Notes under the pieces: model-generated
Database searches by the model: none
Told to the model about the DNA's origin: nothing
Seen by the model: only the letters and a program-made list of their open reading frames with translations
Position numbers and translations under genes: made by a program
Assembly (NCBI GenBank): GCA_963377175.1
Contig: CAUJNA010003002.1
Location: 679,597-743,596, forward strand
DNA: 64,000 nucleotides
Reading direction: 5' to 3'
From: Effrenium voratum
Lineage: Eukaryota > Sar > Dinophyceae > Suessiales > Symbiodiniaceae
In this document: positions 52,597-63,512 of the stretch, in pieces
How positions within the stretch are numbered: position 1 is the stretch's first letter
Layout of the letters: each line of letters begins with the position of its first letter

Positions 52597-52887
52597 ATGG
52601 AACCTGACCGAGAAGTCCAGGAAGACTACTTTCCTTCAAAAGGAGCCTCTGGTTTTTGGTGGAAAGGTGTGCAAATTGATTTAGCCCCTCGCCTGATATG
52701 GGGGTTGATCAATATTCCTGGCCCCAAAATGACCATGGACAACTTGTTCCATGTGGTGCATCTCTTTTGCGGTTTCCCTGATGGTCATCCCATGTTCATT
52801 GGACGTTTTGGTCAAGCCCAACATTGCCATCCTCTGAGAGGCCTGAGAAATTCTGCAATTTATCTTGTCCCATTTCCTGCCTCATAA
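52597..52887 (+). CDS. Possible ORF of 96 codons
   Basis: ATG-initiated frame reading MEPDREVQEDYFPSKGASGF, then WWKGVQIDLAPRLIWGLINI and FIGRFGQAQHCHPLRGLRNS, ending TAA. Protein-like, but no splice sites, conserved motif or codon evidence; could be an intronless small gene, a retrocopy or chance. Confidence 0.33.
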   Translation: MEPDREVQEDYFPSKGASGFWWKGVQIDLAPRLIWGLINIPGPKMTMDNLFHVVHLFCGFPDGHPMFIGRFGQAQHCHPLRGLRNSAIYLVPFPAS

Positions 52888-52927
52888 TGTCGACCCCAGA
52901 TTGATCCAGCCATTTCCCGCTTCATAT

Positions 52928-53031
52928 GGCTGTGGGCCAAAAATACGTACCTCAAATGGAACCCTAGTAAGTAGAAACATGGACCAAAACCTGCGGTCCA
53001 ATTCCTGGTGGTTGAATTTTGACCCATACCC
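52928..53031 (+). mobile_element. TIR element family B, copy 6
   Basis: Left end GGCTGTGGGCCAAAAATACG, right end AATTTTGACCCATACCC. ATAT is duplicated at 52924-52927 and 53032-53035. The interior has GTAGAAACATGGACCAAAAC and CTGCGGTCCAATTCC. It lies in the intron before the exon at 53082. Confidence 0.85.
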
Positions 53032-53081
53032 ATATATTTGAAGGGCGTGTCAAATGCTTTTGAATGACGGGCTTCTCTCAG

Positions 53082-53234
53082 GCGCCAGGCCTGAGGGTGA
53101 GGGCTTGCTTGCGCAAGCTGCGGCCGCTCGGACGCGAAGTCCTGGGGTTGGAGCAGCTTCCCTTTGTGGTTCCACTTGCCAAAGTGGCGATCGTGTTAGT
53201 GGAGACCTCCCAGTTTGGAACCTCCCAGTTTTAG
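53082..53234 (+). CDS. Probable exon, basic and hydrophobic
   Basis: ACGGGCTTCTCTCAG| opens APGLRVRACLRKLRPLGREV and then LGLEQLPFVVPLAKVAIVLV, followed by ETS; the frame ends at TAG 53232. The donor is uncertain. Another plus frame (ARPEGEGLLAQAAAARTRSP) and a minus frame are open too. The acceptor is strong and about 50 bp downstream of a family B element. Confidence 0.42.
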   Translation, partial: APGLRVRACLRKLRPLGREVLGLEQLPFVVPLAKVAIVLVETSQFGTSQF

Positions 53235-53274
53235 TGGACACCACTCCTTTTGTCTCCATGCCCGAAAACCACAG

Positions 53275-53465
53275 AGAAGGCCATGTTTTGGCCCGTGAAG
53301 ATGACAAAGCAGATAGCTTCAGAAGCACGAGCATTTGCCCTTTCATTGCATCAAGAGTGGAATGATGCAGCAGGGCGAGCCTTGCCAGTTTTGTTGAAGT
53401 CGCTGGCTTACGCTGCAGGCCGGCAAGACGGCGCTGATGGTGGCGACTTGGCGAGAAAGGCATAG
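53275..53465 (+). CDS. Probable exon, unknown protein
   Basis: GCCCGAAAACCACAG|AG opens KAMFWPVKMTKQIASEARAF and then ALSLHQEWNDAAGRALPVLL, followed by KSLAYAAGRQ, and stops at TAG. An alternative acceptor ACGCTGCAG|GC inside it opens an ankyrin-like GKTALMVATWRERHSAWLRN, with a strong donor at 53518 (GCCAG|GTATAA). The two readings cannot both hold in one transcript. The 185-codon minus ORF over this region is taken as a shadow. Confidence 0.5.
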
Positions 53466-54153
53466 TGCCTGGCTGCGGAATAGATGGCAACTGCCTGCCT
53501 TGCAAGCACTGCCAGGTATAATTAGAAAAGCTCACCTGCGAACATGTCCCACTTGTGAGGGAATGCAGAGAGCTCGAAGAGCCTGGAGTCCAAAGGACAC
53601 GCATCAACCTGACCGACCGGCCGAGTTCCTGGGCAGATGAATTTCAATGAAGGACGATGGCTCAGGGATCCCTCGGGTGCATTGCAAACAATGAGTCTTG
53701 TCTTTCTTTTTGCGATGAACCAAAAGCTCCAACTCATGTTGACACAATGTGAATGTTTCCTAGGGAGGTTCCCCTGTTTTGGGCTGGTCCAGTGCAGATG
53801 GATGCGTCGTTTTGATTTCTTTCGGGGTTGGTTCAAAAGGGACACTGAAAAATGGCCGATTGTGTGGTCCCCTACTTGGAGATTGGCAACCCTGCGGGCA
53901 ACATGCTCCATGGCATTCACGTCCACCAGCCACTTTTGAGATATCTTTTGGGGCTTGCCCAGTTCCCTGCGGAATTTACAGAAACAAATTGGGTGTTCCC
54001 AGACTCGTGTGTTGCTTCCTCTTCTTTTTTTAAAAGGGGTGTCCCTCCAACAACAGAGTCGAGATCACCTGCCCAGGTGTTGTGCCAGGTTTTGATTGCA
54101 ACTAAAGTAGGGCCCCTTCTCGTTCCGTGGGATTGCCAGATCGCATTCCCAGC

Positions 54154-54256
54154 CTCAGTTGTTCAGTGGCACCCTTTTTCCTTGTTTTTTGGTCTAAAAA
54201 TGGTCTTCCCCAAAAGACTTGGTTCCCTTTTTTGTTCCAGTCACTGAACAACTGAG
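54154..54256 (+). mobile_element. TIR element family C, copy 2 (candidate introner)
   Basis: Starts CTCAGTTGTTCAGTGGCACC and ends GTCACTGAACAACTGAG. CAGC is duplicated at 54150-54153 and 54257-54260. The duplicated CAG is a potential 3' splice site on both sides, and the exon at 54260 follows directly. Confidence 0.85.
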
Positions 54257-54259
54257 CAG

Positions 54260-54384
54260 CCCTTTTCCCGGATGAAAAGCAATTCGAGGCCCAGGCCCAT
54301 CAGCTTCCGCCTGGTCGCTGCCGGGAGGCAGCTGTGGGTGACTCAGAGATCGATGTGAAGCGGGACACTCGAGTCGTCTTCTGA
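54260..54384 (+). CDS. Probable terminal exon, unknown protein
   Basis: Right after the family C element (CTGAGCAG|CC) the frame reads LFPDEKQFEAQAHQLPPGRC and then REAAVGDSEIDVKRDTRVVF, with a TGA stop. Charged, protein-like composition. The entry phase needs one base from the previous exon, not identified with certainty. Confidence 0.5.
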
Positions 54385-54994
54385 CCCTTCAAAATGGGGT
54401 CATGACCCTTTTTTTGTGGGTGACGCCATTTCTTCTGGCCACTTTTCGGGGCAACGAGTTGTGGGGTGGCTCAAACTCACTCCCTCCTTGGTCTTGAACC
54501 TTTGTGGGAAGACAATTTTAGTGGCCAACAAACAGTTTGGACTTGTTTGGCCAGTCCAGTTCAAGGGAATCTGAAAGGGAAGCCCGTTTCGGGTCCCTCA
54601 GAAATTGTTGTCTGGCTTTGAGACAACCACCAGGCTTCGGCTTCCCTCAGGAAGCAGCGCTCACTCCCTGCGAGGGTGGAGTGATGGTTTTTCAACAGCG
54701 TTAGGTACCTGTTAAACCATCATAAGACAACAACAAACTCAGTTGTTTGTAATTATAGAACTATTGACGTGTGTTGATGACATGTTATTTTGATCTAATC
54801 ATCTAATCTTTATCTGTCACTAAATCAGTTGTCTTGTTCCGCATAGGCCTCACAGTTTAATGTGCTCGCGGAGATAGACATACATCCTGGAAGCTGTTTG
54901 GTTTGCGGGCCACTGTTTGTGATACCAAAGCGATCTCATTTACAGCGAACCAGTAACAATAGGAGATGCTCCTTGTAGCGCGTCAGTATTACAG

Positions 54995-55136
54995 AAGTCG
55001 AACTTCCGACCAGGCGGGGTGTGGGTTGCAAACTCCGTTGCGGCCGTCGCCCAGGCTTTGGCAGCTGGCGAGGTGGCTGCACAAGCGCTGGTGGCCCAAG
55101 GACGGATGAACCAATTGGCCATGTTGCGCTTGTGCG
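54995..55136 (+). CDS. Exon, Ala-rich helical protein
   Basis: GTCAGTATTACAG| opens KSNFRPGGVWVANSVAAVAQ and then ALAAGEVAAQALVAQGRMNQ, followed by LAMLRLC, ending TGTGCG|GTGGGC in phase 1. The helical pattern AVAQALAAGEVAAQALVAQG may be a short degenerate helical repeat. It joins in phase to 55805 (G|GC, Gly). Confidence 0.6.
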
Positions 55137-55554
55137 GTGGGCCGGGGTTTGGGTTTTGTCACGTTCACATTTCCCTACTGAGACCAAGCAAGATATATTT
55201 TTGTTGAGGGTGTCCCTTCTGTGGTTGATTCGGGAATCCAAGGGGAGCCCACCCATTTGGGGGGGATGTCCAAATCCGTGGTTTGCAGGCTGAAAAATCC
55301 GTTTCCCCAACCCCGTTTGTAGAGAAAAGCCGCAACATCTATGTCTCAAACTTGGGGAACACCCAAAGGGGAAAACTCGCGCAAGAACGACATGGGGCTT
55401 CCTGTATGCCTGGCCTCCAAATGGCCACGAGGGCTCCACATGCCCAAGGCACCAAAACCCATGTCACAAACGACGGACGCCAAAAGCAAACGCCATCTTT
55501 TGGCGGGGGCCCCTACTTTTTGGGAGATGCTTGAGTTTTGCGACATACCCACAC

Positions 55555-55635
55555 GAGCCACAATGAAAACGCGGGTAGATGAAGGTTAGTAAGGGACCGG
55601 TCGACCATTTTAGTACCGGGTTTTGATTATGACAT
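55555..55635 (+). mobile_element. TIR element family F, copy 3 (internally shortened)
   Basis: Begins GAGCCACAATGAAAACGCGG and ends CCGGGTTTTGATTATGACAT. ACAC is duplicated at 55551-55554 and 55636-55639. It lies in the intron between the exons at 54995 and 55805. Confidence 0.8.
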
Positions 55636-55804
55636 ACACACAACTATAGTATGTCGAAACATACACTTATTTTCTCTTTTTTTATGAGACATGTTTCTTT
55701 CATTAAAAAAGCCATACACCCATTTTCCCTCAACATTTGGAGAAACATGCTGATGCTTTTCTCTGCACACCGGGAGGGGGGGGCACCTTCCGGCGCTTCG
55801 CCAG

Positions 55805-55909
55805 GCAAGGCCTTGGCGCTGGTGGCAGAGGAGTCTGGGCGCGCGGCCTTCCGCGCGGGGCTGGATGCTGGGCTCGGGGAGCAGGCGGGGCCACAAAGCC
55901 CTGGCTGGG
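55805..55909 (+). CDS. Exon, unknown protein, directly before the minisatellite
   Basis: GGCGCTTCGCCAG|GC completes Gly with 55136 and continues KALALVAEESGRAAFRAGLD and then AGLGEQAGPQSPGW. Two ends are possible: GAGCAG|GCGGGG (55884, GC donor, phase 0) or CTGGG|GTCGGG (55909, phase 1). The latter would let it join 60995 in frame (G|AT, Asp) across the entire minisatellite. Confidence 0.5.
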
Positions 55910-55928
55910 GTCGGGGTGTGTTTTGGTC

Positions 55929-58900
55929 GGTTTGGAGCTGGTTTGGGGTGTTTGTTGCTTAGTTTGGGGTGTTTGTTGCTTGGTTTGGGGTGTTTGTTGC
56001 TTAGTTTGGGGTGTTTGTTGCTTGGTTTGGGGGTGTTTGTTGCTTGGTTTGGGGTGTTTGTTGCTTGGTTTGGGGTGTTTGTTGCTTAGTTTGGGGTGTT
56101 TGTTGCTTAGTTTGGGGTGTTTGTTGCTTGGTTTGGGGTGTTTGTTGCTTAGTTTGGGGTGTTTGTTGCTTGGTTTGGGGTGTTTGTTGCTTGGTTTGGG
56201 GTGTTTGTTGCTTAGTTTGGGGTGTTTTGTGCTTAGTTTGTGGTGTTTGTTGCTTGGTTTGGGGTGTGTGTTGCTTGGTTTGGGGTGTTTGTTGCTTAGT
56301 TTGGGGTGTTTGTTGCTTAGTTTGGGGTGTTTGTTGCTTAGTTTGGGGTGTTTGGTTTGGGGTGTTTGGTTGCTTGGTTTGGGGTGTTTGTTGCTTAGTT
56401 TGTGGTGTGGGGGGTGTTTGTTGCTTGGTTTGGGGTGTTGTTGCTTGTTTGGGTGTTTGTTGCTTAGTTTGGGGTGTTTGTTGCTTGGTTTGGGGTGTTT
56501 GTTGCTTGGTTTGGGGTGTTTGTTGCTTGGTTTGGGGTGTTTGTTGCTTGGTTTGGGGTGTTTGTTGCTTTGTTTGGGGTGTTTGTTGCTTAGTTTGGGG
56601 TGTTTGTTGCTTGGTTTGTGGTGTTTGTTGCTTAGTGTTGGTTGCTTAGTTTGGGGTGTTTGTTGCTTGGTTTGGGGTGTTTGTTGCTTGGTTTGGGGTG
56701 TTTGTTGCTTAGTTTGGGGTGTTTGTTGCTTGGTTTGGGGTGTTTGTTGCTTAGTTTGGGGTGTTTGTTGCTTAGTTTGGGGTGGTTGTTGCTTGCTTAG
56801 TTTGGGGTTTGTTGCTTAGTTTGGGGTGTTTGTTGCTTGGTTTGGGGTGTGTGTTGCTTGTTTGGGGTGGAGTTGCTTAGTTTGGGTGTTTGTTGCTTAG
56901 TTTGGGGTGTTTGTTGCTTTTTGGTGTTTGTTGCTTGGTTTGGGTGTATTGTGCTTAGTTTGGTGTGGTTTTGGTGCTTGGTTTGGGTGTTTGTTGCTAT
57001 TTGTGGTGTTTGTTTCTTGTTTGGGGTGTTTGTTGCTTAGTTTGGGGTGTTTGTTGCTTAGTTTGGGGTGTTTGTTTGCTTGTTTGGGGTGTTTGTTGCT
57101 TAGTTTGGGGTGTTTGTTGCTTAGTTTGGGGTGTTTGTTGCTTGGTTTGGGGTGTTTGTTGCTTAGTTTGGGGTGTTTGTTGCTTAGTTTGGGGTGGTTG
57201 TTGCTTAGTTTGGGGTGTTTGTTGCTTGGTTTGGGGTGTTTGTTGCTTAGTTTGGGGTGTTTGTTGCTTGGTTTGTGGTTGCTTGGTTTGTGGTGCTTAG
57301 TTTGGGGTGTTTGTTGCTTGGTTTGTTTGTTGCTTAGTTTGTGTTTGTTGCTTGGTTTGGGGTGTTTGTTGATTGGTTTGGGGTGTTTGTTGCTGGTGGG
57401 TGTTTGTTGCTTGGTTTTGTGGTGTTTGTTGCTTAGTTTGGGTGTTTGTTGCTTGGTGGGTGTTTGTTTCTTAGTTTTGGGGTGTTTGTTGCTTGGTTTG
57501 GGTGTTTGTTGCTTGGTTTGGGGTGTTTGTGCTTATTTGGGTGTTTGTTGCTTGTTTTTGGGGTGTTTGTTGCTTGGTTTGGGTGTTTGTTGCTTGGTTT
57601 GGGGTGTTTGTTGCTTGGTTTGGGTTGTTTGTTGCTTAGTTTGGGGTGTTTGTTGCTTAGTTTGGGGTGTTTGTTGCTTAGTTTGGGTTGTTTGTTGCTT
57701 AGTTTGGGGTGTTTGTTGCTTAGTTTGGGTTGTTTGTTGCTTAGTTTGGGGTGTTTGTTGCTTAGTTTGGGGTGTTTGTTGCTTAGTTTGGGGTGTTTGT
57801 TGCTTAGTTTGGGGTGTTTGTTGCTTANNNNNNNNNNNNNNNNNNNNNNNNNNNNNNNNNNNNNNNNNNNNNNNNNNNNNNNNNNNNNNNNNNNNNNNNN
57901 NNNNNNNNNNNNNNNNNNNNNNNNNNNAGTTTGGGGTGTTTGTTGCTTAGTTTGGGGTGTTTGTTGCTTAGTTTGGGGTGTTTGTTGCTTAGTTTGGGGT
58001 GTTTGTTGCTTAGTTTGGGGTGTTTGTTGCTTAGTTTGGGTTGTTTGTTGCTTAGTTTGGGGTGTTTGTTGCTTAGTTTGGGGTGTTTGTTGCTTAGTTT
58101 GGGGTGTTTGTTGCTTAGTTTGGGGTGTTTGTTGCTTAGTTTGGGGTGTTTGTTGCTTAGTTTGGGGTGGTTGTTGCTTAGTTTGGGGTGGTTGTTGCTT
58201 AGTTTGGGGTGTTTGTTGCTTGGTTTGGGGTGTTTGTTGCTTAGTTTGGGGTGTTTGTTGCTTAGTTTGGGGTGTTTGTTGCTTAGTTTGGGGTGTTTGT
58301 TGCTTAGTTTGGGGTGTTTGTTGCTTAGTTGGTGGTGTTTGTTGCTTAGTTTGGTGTTTGTTGCTTAGTTTGGGGTGTTTGTTGCTTAGTTTGGGGTGTT
58401 TGTTGCTTAGTTTGGTGTGTTTGTTGCTTAGTTTGGGGTGTTTGTTGCTTAGTTTTGTGTGTTTGTTGCTTAATGCTTAGTTTGGTGTGTTTGTTGCTTA
58501 GTTTGAGTGTTTGTTGCTTAGTTTTGTGTGTTTGTTGCTTAAGGCTTAGTTTGGGGTGTTTGTTGCTTGGTTTGGGGTGTTTGTTGCTTAGTTTGGGTTG
58601 TTTGTTGCTTAGTTTGGGGTGTTTGTTGCTTGGTTTGGGGTGTTTGTTGCTTAGTTTGGGGTGTTTGTTGCTTAGTTTGGGGTGTTTGTTGCTTAGTTTG
58701 GGGTGTTTGTTGCTTGGTTTGGGTGTTTGTTGCTTGGTTTGGGGTGTTTGTTGCTTGGTTTGGGTTGTTTGTTGCTTAGTTTGGGGTGTTTGTTGCTTAG
58801 TTTGGGGTGTTTGTTGCTTAGTTTGGGTTGTTTGTTGCTTAGTTTGGGGTGTTTGTTGCTTAGTTTGGGTTGTTTGTTGCTTAGTTTGGGGTGTTTGTTG

Positions 58901-60735
58901 CTTAGTTTGGGGTGTTTGTTGCTTAGTTTGGGGTGTTTGTTGCTTAGTTTGGGGTGTTTGTTGCTTAGTTTGGGGTGGTTGTTGCTTAGTTTGGGGTGTT
59001 TGTTGCTTAGTTTGGGGTGTTTGTTGCTTAGTTTGGGGTGTTTGTTGCTTAGTTTGGGGTGTTTGTTGCTTAGTTTGGGGTGTTTGTTGCTTAGTTGGGG
59101 TGTTTGTTGCTTAGTTTGGGGTGTTTGTTGCTTAGGGGTGTTTGTTGCTTAGTTTGGGGTGTTTGTTGCTTGGTTTGGGGTGTTTGTTGCTTAGTTTGGG
59201 GTGTTTGTTGCTTAGTTTGGGGTGTTTGTTGCTTGGTTTGGGGTTTGGGGTGTTTGTTGCTTGGTTTGGGGTGTTTGTTGCTTGGTTTGGGGTGTTTGTT
59301 GCTTGGTTTGGGGTGTTTGTTGCTTGGTTTGTGGTGTTTGTTGCTTGGTTTGGGGTGTTTGTTGCTTAGTTTGGGGTGTTTGTTGCTTGGTTTGGTGTGT
59401 TTGTTGCTCAGTTTGGGGTGTTTGTTGCTTAGTTTGGGTTGTTTGTTGCTGTGTGTTTGTTGCTAGTTTGGGTTGTTTGTTGCTTAGTTTGGGGTGTTTG
59501 TTGCTTGGTTTGGGGTGTTTGTTGCTTAGTTTGGGGTGTTTGTTGCTTGGTTTGGGGTGTTTGTTGCTTGGTTTGGGGTGTTTGTTGCTTAGTTTGGGGT
59601 GTTTGTTGCTTGGTTTGGGGTGTTTGTTGCTTAGTTTGGGGTGTTTGTTGCTTGGTTTGGGTGTTTGTTGCTTGGTTTGGGGTGTTTGTTGCTTAGTTTG
59701 GGGTGTTTGTTGCTTGGTTTGGGGTGTTTGTTGCTTAGTTTGGGGTGTTTGTTGCTTGGTTTGGGGTGTTTGTTGCTTGGTTTGGGTGTTTGTTACTTAG
59801 TTTGGGGTGTTTGTTGCTTGGTTTGGGGTGTTTGTTGCTTAGTTTGGGGTGTTTGTTGCTTAGTTTGGGGTGGTTGTTGCTTAGTTTGGGTTGTTTGTTG
59901 CTTAGTTTGGGGTGTTTGTTGCTTAGTTTGGGGTGTTTGCTGCTTGGTTTGGGGTGTTTGTTGCTTAGTTTGGGGTGTTTGTTGCTTAGTTTGGGGTGTT
60001 TGTTGCTTAGTTTGGGGTGTTTGTTGCTTAGTTTGGGGTGTTTGTTGCTTAGTTTGGGGTGTTTGTTGCTTAGTTTGGGGTGTTTGTTGCTTAGTTTGGG
60101 GTGTTTGTTGCTTAGTTTGGGGTGTTTGTTGCTTAGTTTGGGGTGTTTGTTGCTTAGTTTGGGGTGTTTGTTGCTTAGTTTGGGGTGTTTGTTGCTTAGT
60201 TTGGGGTGTTTGTTGCTTAGGGTGTTTGTTGCTTAGTTTGGGGTGTTTGTTGCTTAGTTTGGGGTGTTTGTTGCTTAGTTTGGGGTGTTTGTTGCTTAGT
60301 TTGGGTGTTTGTTGCTTAGTTTGGGGTGTTTGTTGCTTAGTTTGGGGTGTTTGTTGCTTAGTTGGGGTGTTGGTTGCTTGTTTGGGGTGTTTGTTGCTTA
60401 GTTTGTGGTGTTTGTTGCTTAGTTTGGGGGTTTGTTGTTGTTTGGGGTGTTTGTTGCTTGGTTTGGGGTGTTTGTTGCTTAGTTTGGGGTGTTTGTTGCT
60501 TGTTGTTTTTGGGGTGTTTGTTGCTTGGTTTGGGGTGTTTGTTGCTTGGTTTGGGGTGTTTGTTGCTTGGTTTGGGGTGTTTGTTGCTTGGTTTGGGGTG
60601 TTTGTTGGTTAGTTTGGGGTGTTTGTTGCTTAGTTTGGGGTGTTTGTTGATGTTTGGGGTGTTGATAGTTGGTTTGGGGTGTTTGTTGATGTTTGGGGTG
60701 TTGATAGTTGGTTTGGGGTGTTTGTTGATGTTTGG
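55929..60735 (+). repeat. 21-bp minisatellite, about 4.8 kb
   Basis: More than 200 units containing GGGGTGTTTG and TTGCTTAG or TTGCTTGG, with scattered single-base and length variants and a looser tail after 60630. A 21-bp period keeps all three forward frames open as 7-residue repeats (for example CLVWGVC), which are artefacts. It probably lies in an intron between 55909 and 60995. Confidence 0.97.
57828..57927. other. Assembly gap of 100 N
   Basis: Exactly 100 undefined bases inside the 21-bp minisatellite. This is the usual placeholder for a gap of unknown size, so the true array length is not known. Confidence 0.98.
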
Positions 60736-60994
60736 GCTTGGTTCGGGGTGTGTTTTGTTGGCTTGGGGTGTTTTGTGGTCGGTGTGGGCTGCTTTTTTTG
60801 GTCGGATTGTTTTGTTGTTTGTTTGGGTGCGGGTTGTGGGTGTTTCTGTTGGTTTGGGTATGAATTTGCCGCTTTGGGTGGCTTTTGTTGGTGTGAGTGT
60901 TTTTGGTGGTTTGGGTGTTTTTTGCCGTTTGAGTGGCTTTTGTTTGTGATTTTTGTTGGTCTTGTTTGGCAGTGCTCGGTTTTGTTTTTGTCAG

Positions 60995-61095
60995 ATGTGC
61001 CATGGTCAACGGACCTTACTCTGAGGCTGGCATGGTTCAGGACCCACTACGTAGGGTTTCAGATTTCAGACGACCATGACAAGGAGACCGATTGA
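60995..61095 (+). CDS. Probable terminal exon, unknown protein
   Basis: GTTTTGTTTTTGTCAG|AT, a strong acceptor, opens VPWSTDLTLRLAWFRTHYVG and then FQISDDHDKETD, with a TGA stop. The acidic tail and balanced composition look genuine. It starts with two bases and would fit a donor at 55909. It is the last coding-looking text before the AT-rich stretch. Confidence 0.48.
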
Positions 61096-63270
61096 GAGAA
61101 CCATGACAATACGTTGGCGCATTTTTCTTGGATGTTAGGACTTTAACTTTTTGCCAACGAATGGTTCTTTGTGCATTAAATTGAACCACTAAAATAAGTT
61201 AAACTTTTTGCAGGGGATCAGAAAACAACCGAGAGTATGTTGTAATGATAGGTCACGTTTTTTCCCACTTGGTATGACAATAAACATCGTTAAATATGGT
61301 TGCATTTGTTCTTGTATTTATTCACCGGTGGCTCTTTGTGGGTGTGTGTGCGTGTGTCATATGTATTGTTTTACACAAAATATAGGCCTCAGCCCCCCCT
61401 CCCCCCCGTTGATCTAGCTTTTCTGTGCATTTGTACCATCCGCGGGCACAAGTCAATTGTATGTTACAATGTGTCATGTTACATCTGGAAGCCAAACAAG
61501 TCAGCATCAGCTCTGTCCGTGTTATGTCACGTCTACAGGTCCAACATCAAGCCTCCTGCAAAGTGTACTCAATGTTTATGTCAAATTTATTTGATAACGA
61601 ATTTGGTTCGGACAGCGTATTCAAAGTGAAATTGAACATTGCAAGTCGGGTTAAGCTTGTTTCCGATTAAAGTTTGCTTGCATTGTTGTAAAAGTCACAT
61701 TTGGACAGGGATGCCTTTTTGACCCTCATTCAATCGATTCAACACAGAGAAGTTGCCTCATGTTTTGATTTTGTTCTTTTCACATTCTGATTAAGTCTGA
61801 ATTAAAGTCCCATTTTGCATAAGGAGCCTTATGAAGAGCCTGAAAAGGAGCCTTGAGAGGAGCTCTATAATATAGGGCGTTTTATTCACCTCCAGGTCAT
61901 TGAGAATAATTCCTGCTTGTGGTCTGTTCCATCTGCAGATTTAAATCGACTCCAGTCTATTTTAAAATGGAACTTGTAAGGAGATGTCATCGTCACTGAA
62001 CTCAAATTCTAGTTGGTTTTATTCGACATCCTTTCAGGAAATGAATTCATATCTAGCTTCTAAACTAAAATAGAAATAAGCTATTTGCCTGTAAAGTTCT
62101 GCCAAAAAACAGAGAAAATCGTGGTTGGAAATCAACTCCACTTTAAACTCTCATTCAGGAAAGTAATATATAGTTTATTGTTTCATGCAAGTCTGTCCGA
62201 CATATTGTGCAATCAACATCCTATGGTGCATCAGGCGCCTCAACAGAATCTTTGAGAAGCTTTATTAAGGAACTTTACAAGAGGCCTTGTACGGAACTTT
62301 ACTAGCAGCTTAAGAATGACTTGCACAAGGACAAGGAGCTTTCCAAAGGTGCTTGATAAGGATCTTTGTAAATAGCCCTAGACTGAGGTTGACTGCGCAG
62401 ATGGTGCATATTATATCGATTCAAGGCGTGATGCATACATGGTCACGCCTTAAGTAAGAAACGGGTGCACTCCTCACCAAAACAGCAAAACTTGATGAAC
62501 AATGCCCACAAACAAAAAAGCTCAAGTTTTTGTTGGTTTCCCTGTTTTTTGTGTTCGTTGACATCATCCTTCACAAAAAACAAAAAACACTCAAGATGTT
62601 GGGTTTTTTTAGAAGGCCAGATGTCCACAAATCAACAACACCTCAAGTTGCTTGGCTTTTGTGATGGGATAATGTTAGAAAAACAAACTGGCAAAAAAAC
62701 CAACAGCACAAAAAGCACATTGAGAAACCCCAAAAAGCAAAGTTTGGTGCTGAAATCAAAGATTCTTCCCCGGAGACTTTGTTGGTTGTCTCGTTTTTTT
62801 GTTTATTGGTTTTCCAATGTTTTCATTGGTCTACAATGAAATGAGTAGTTCTTTATTAAGTGTACTTGCATGCATTAGGAACCGTGAAATCGAGCTTACA
62901 CATGGTTCAATTGTTGCACATGTACAAACGACGATAACATATGTTCAAAAGAAAGCACCGCAGTTGAGCATGGTTATTGGCATGCCAAACTTAACGTGGA
63001 ATGCTCCCAGAGAACAGAATCCAGTCACTGGTTTGCACACGCACACTTTCATGATTTTGCATCTTAAACATCAGTTTACAAGTCATAAACACCACGATAC
63101 CAGGAAGCATAGCGTAAAAGGTGCGTACTGTCAATGAACAAGAACTGTGTGAAAAGAAGTGAACAATCAAAAGGCAGATCATGAGGGGAGCTGAGCGTAT
63201 ATATGTATACAATTATACATGCGTGTATAGATTCAAAATACATTTTCACACGAATCTTTAAACATATATT
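61096..63270. other. AT-rich stretch without supported genes
   Basis: Base composition drops to clearly AT-rich. Repetitive short phrases such as AAGGAGCC, AGGAGCTC and GAAGCTTTATTAAGGAAC occur at 61820-61870 and 62230-62350. The segment 62465-62790 contains three CTCAAG-centred patches spaced about 60 bp apart. ORFs here (up to 124 codons) are Lys/Ser/Phe-rich and without splice context. Likely intergenic. Confidence 0.4.
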
Positions 63271-63416
63271 TATCCTGTGTGTGTGTGTGTGTGTTTATTT
63301 GAGGGTACCCGTTTCAGCTCGGTTTCAATGGACACCACAGACAAAACATGTTTGTTTGGGGCCCCCTTGATGACCTGTGAGAAGCACGGCTTCTGTGTCT
63401 CGCCTCCTGCTCGCAG

Positions 63417-63512
63417 GAGGCAGCGCGAGCAGCCGCCTTTGCGGTGGGCCGTGCGGTCGCAACTGCACTGCCAGGCTCGGTCAGCTCCGTCGCATGTGAA
63501 AGTGTGGCGCCG
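63417..63512 (+). CDS. Exon, Ala/Val-rich, unknown protein
   Basis: TCTCGCCTCCTGCTCGCAG| opens EAARAAAFAVGRAVATALPG and then SVSSVACESVAP, ending GCGCCG|GTGCCG, phase 0 to 0. GC-rich and protein-like. The GT/TG-rich sequence that follows is taken as intron. A minus frame (Thr/Asn-rich) is open but is mostly simple sequence. Confidence 0.5.

Noticed and set aside
53050..53607. 185-codon minus-strand ORF
   Set aside because: Lies opposite plus-strand exons with better splice sites and more protein-like text; taken as an antisense shadow.
55737..60612. Cys/Leu/Val/Trp-rich ORFs up to 360 codons in all forward frames
   Set aside because: Product of the stop-free 21-bp minisatellite; all three frames are open equally and one runs through the N gap.
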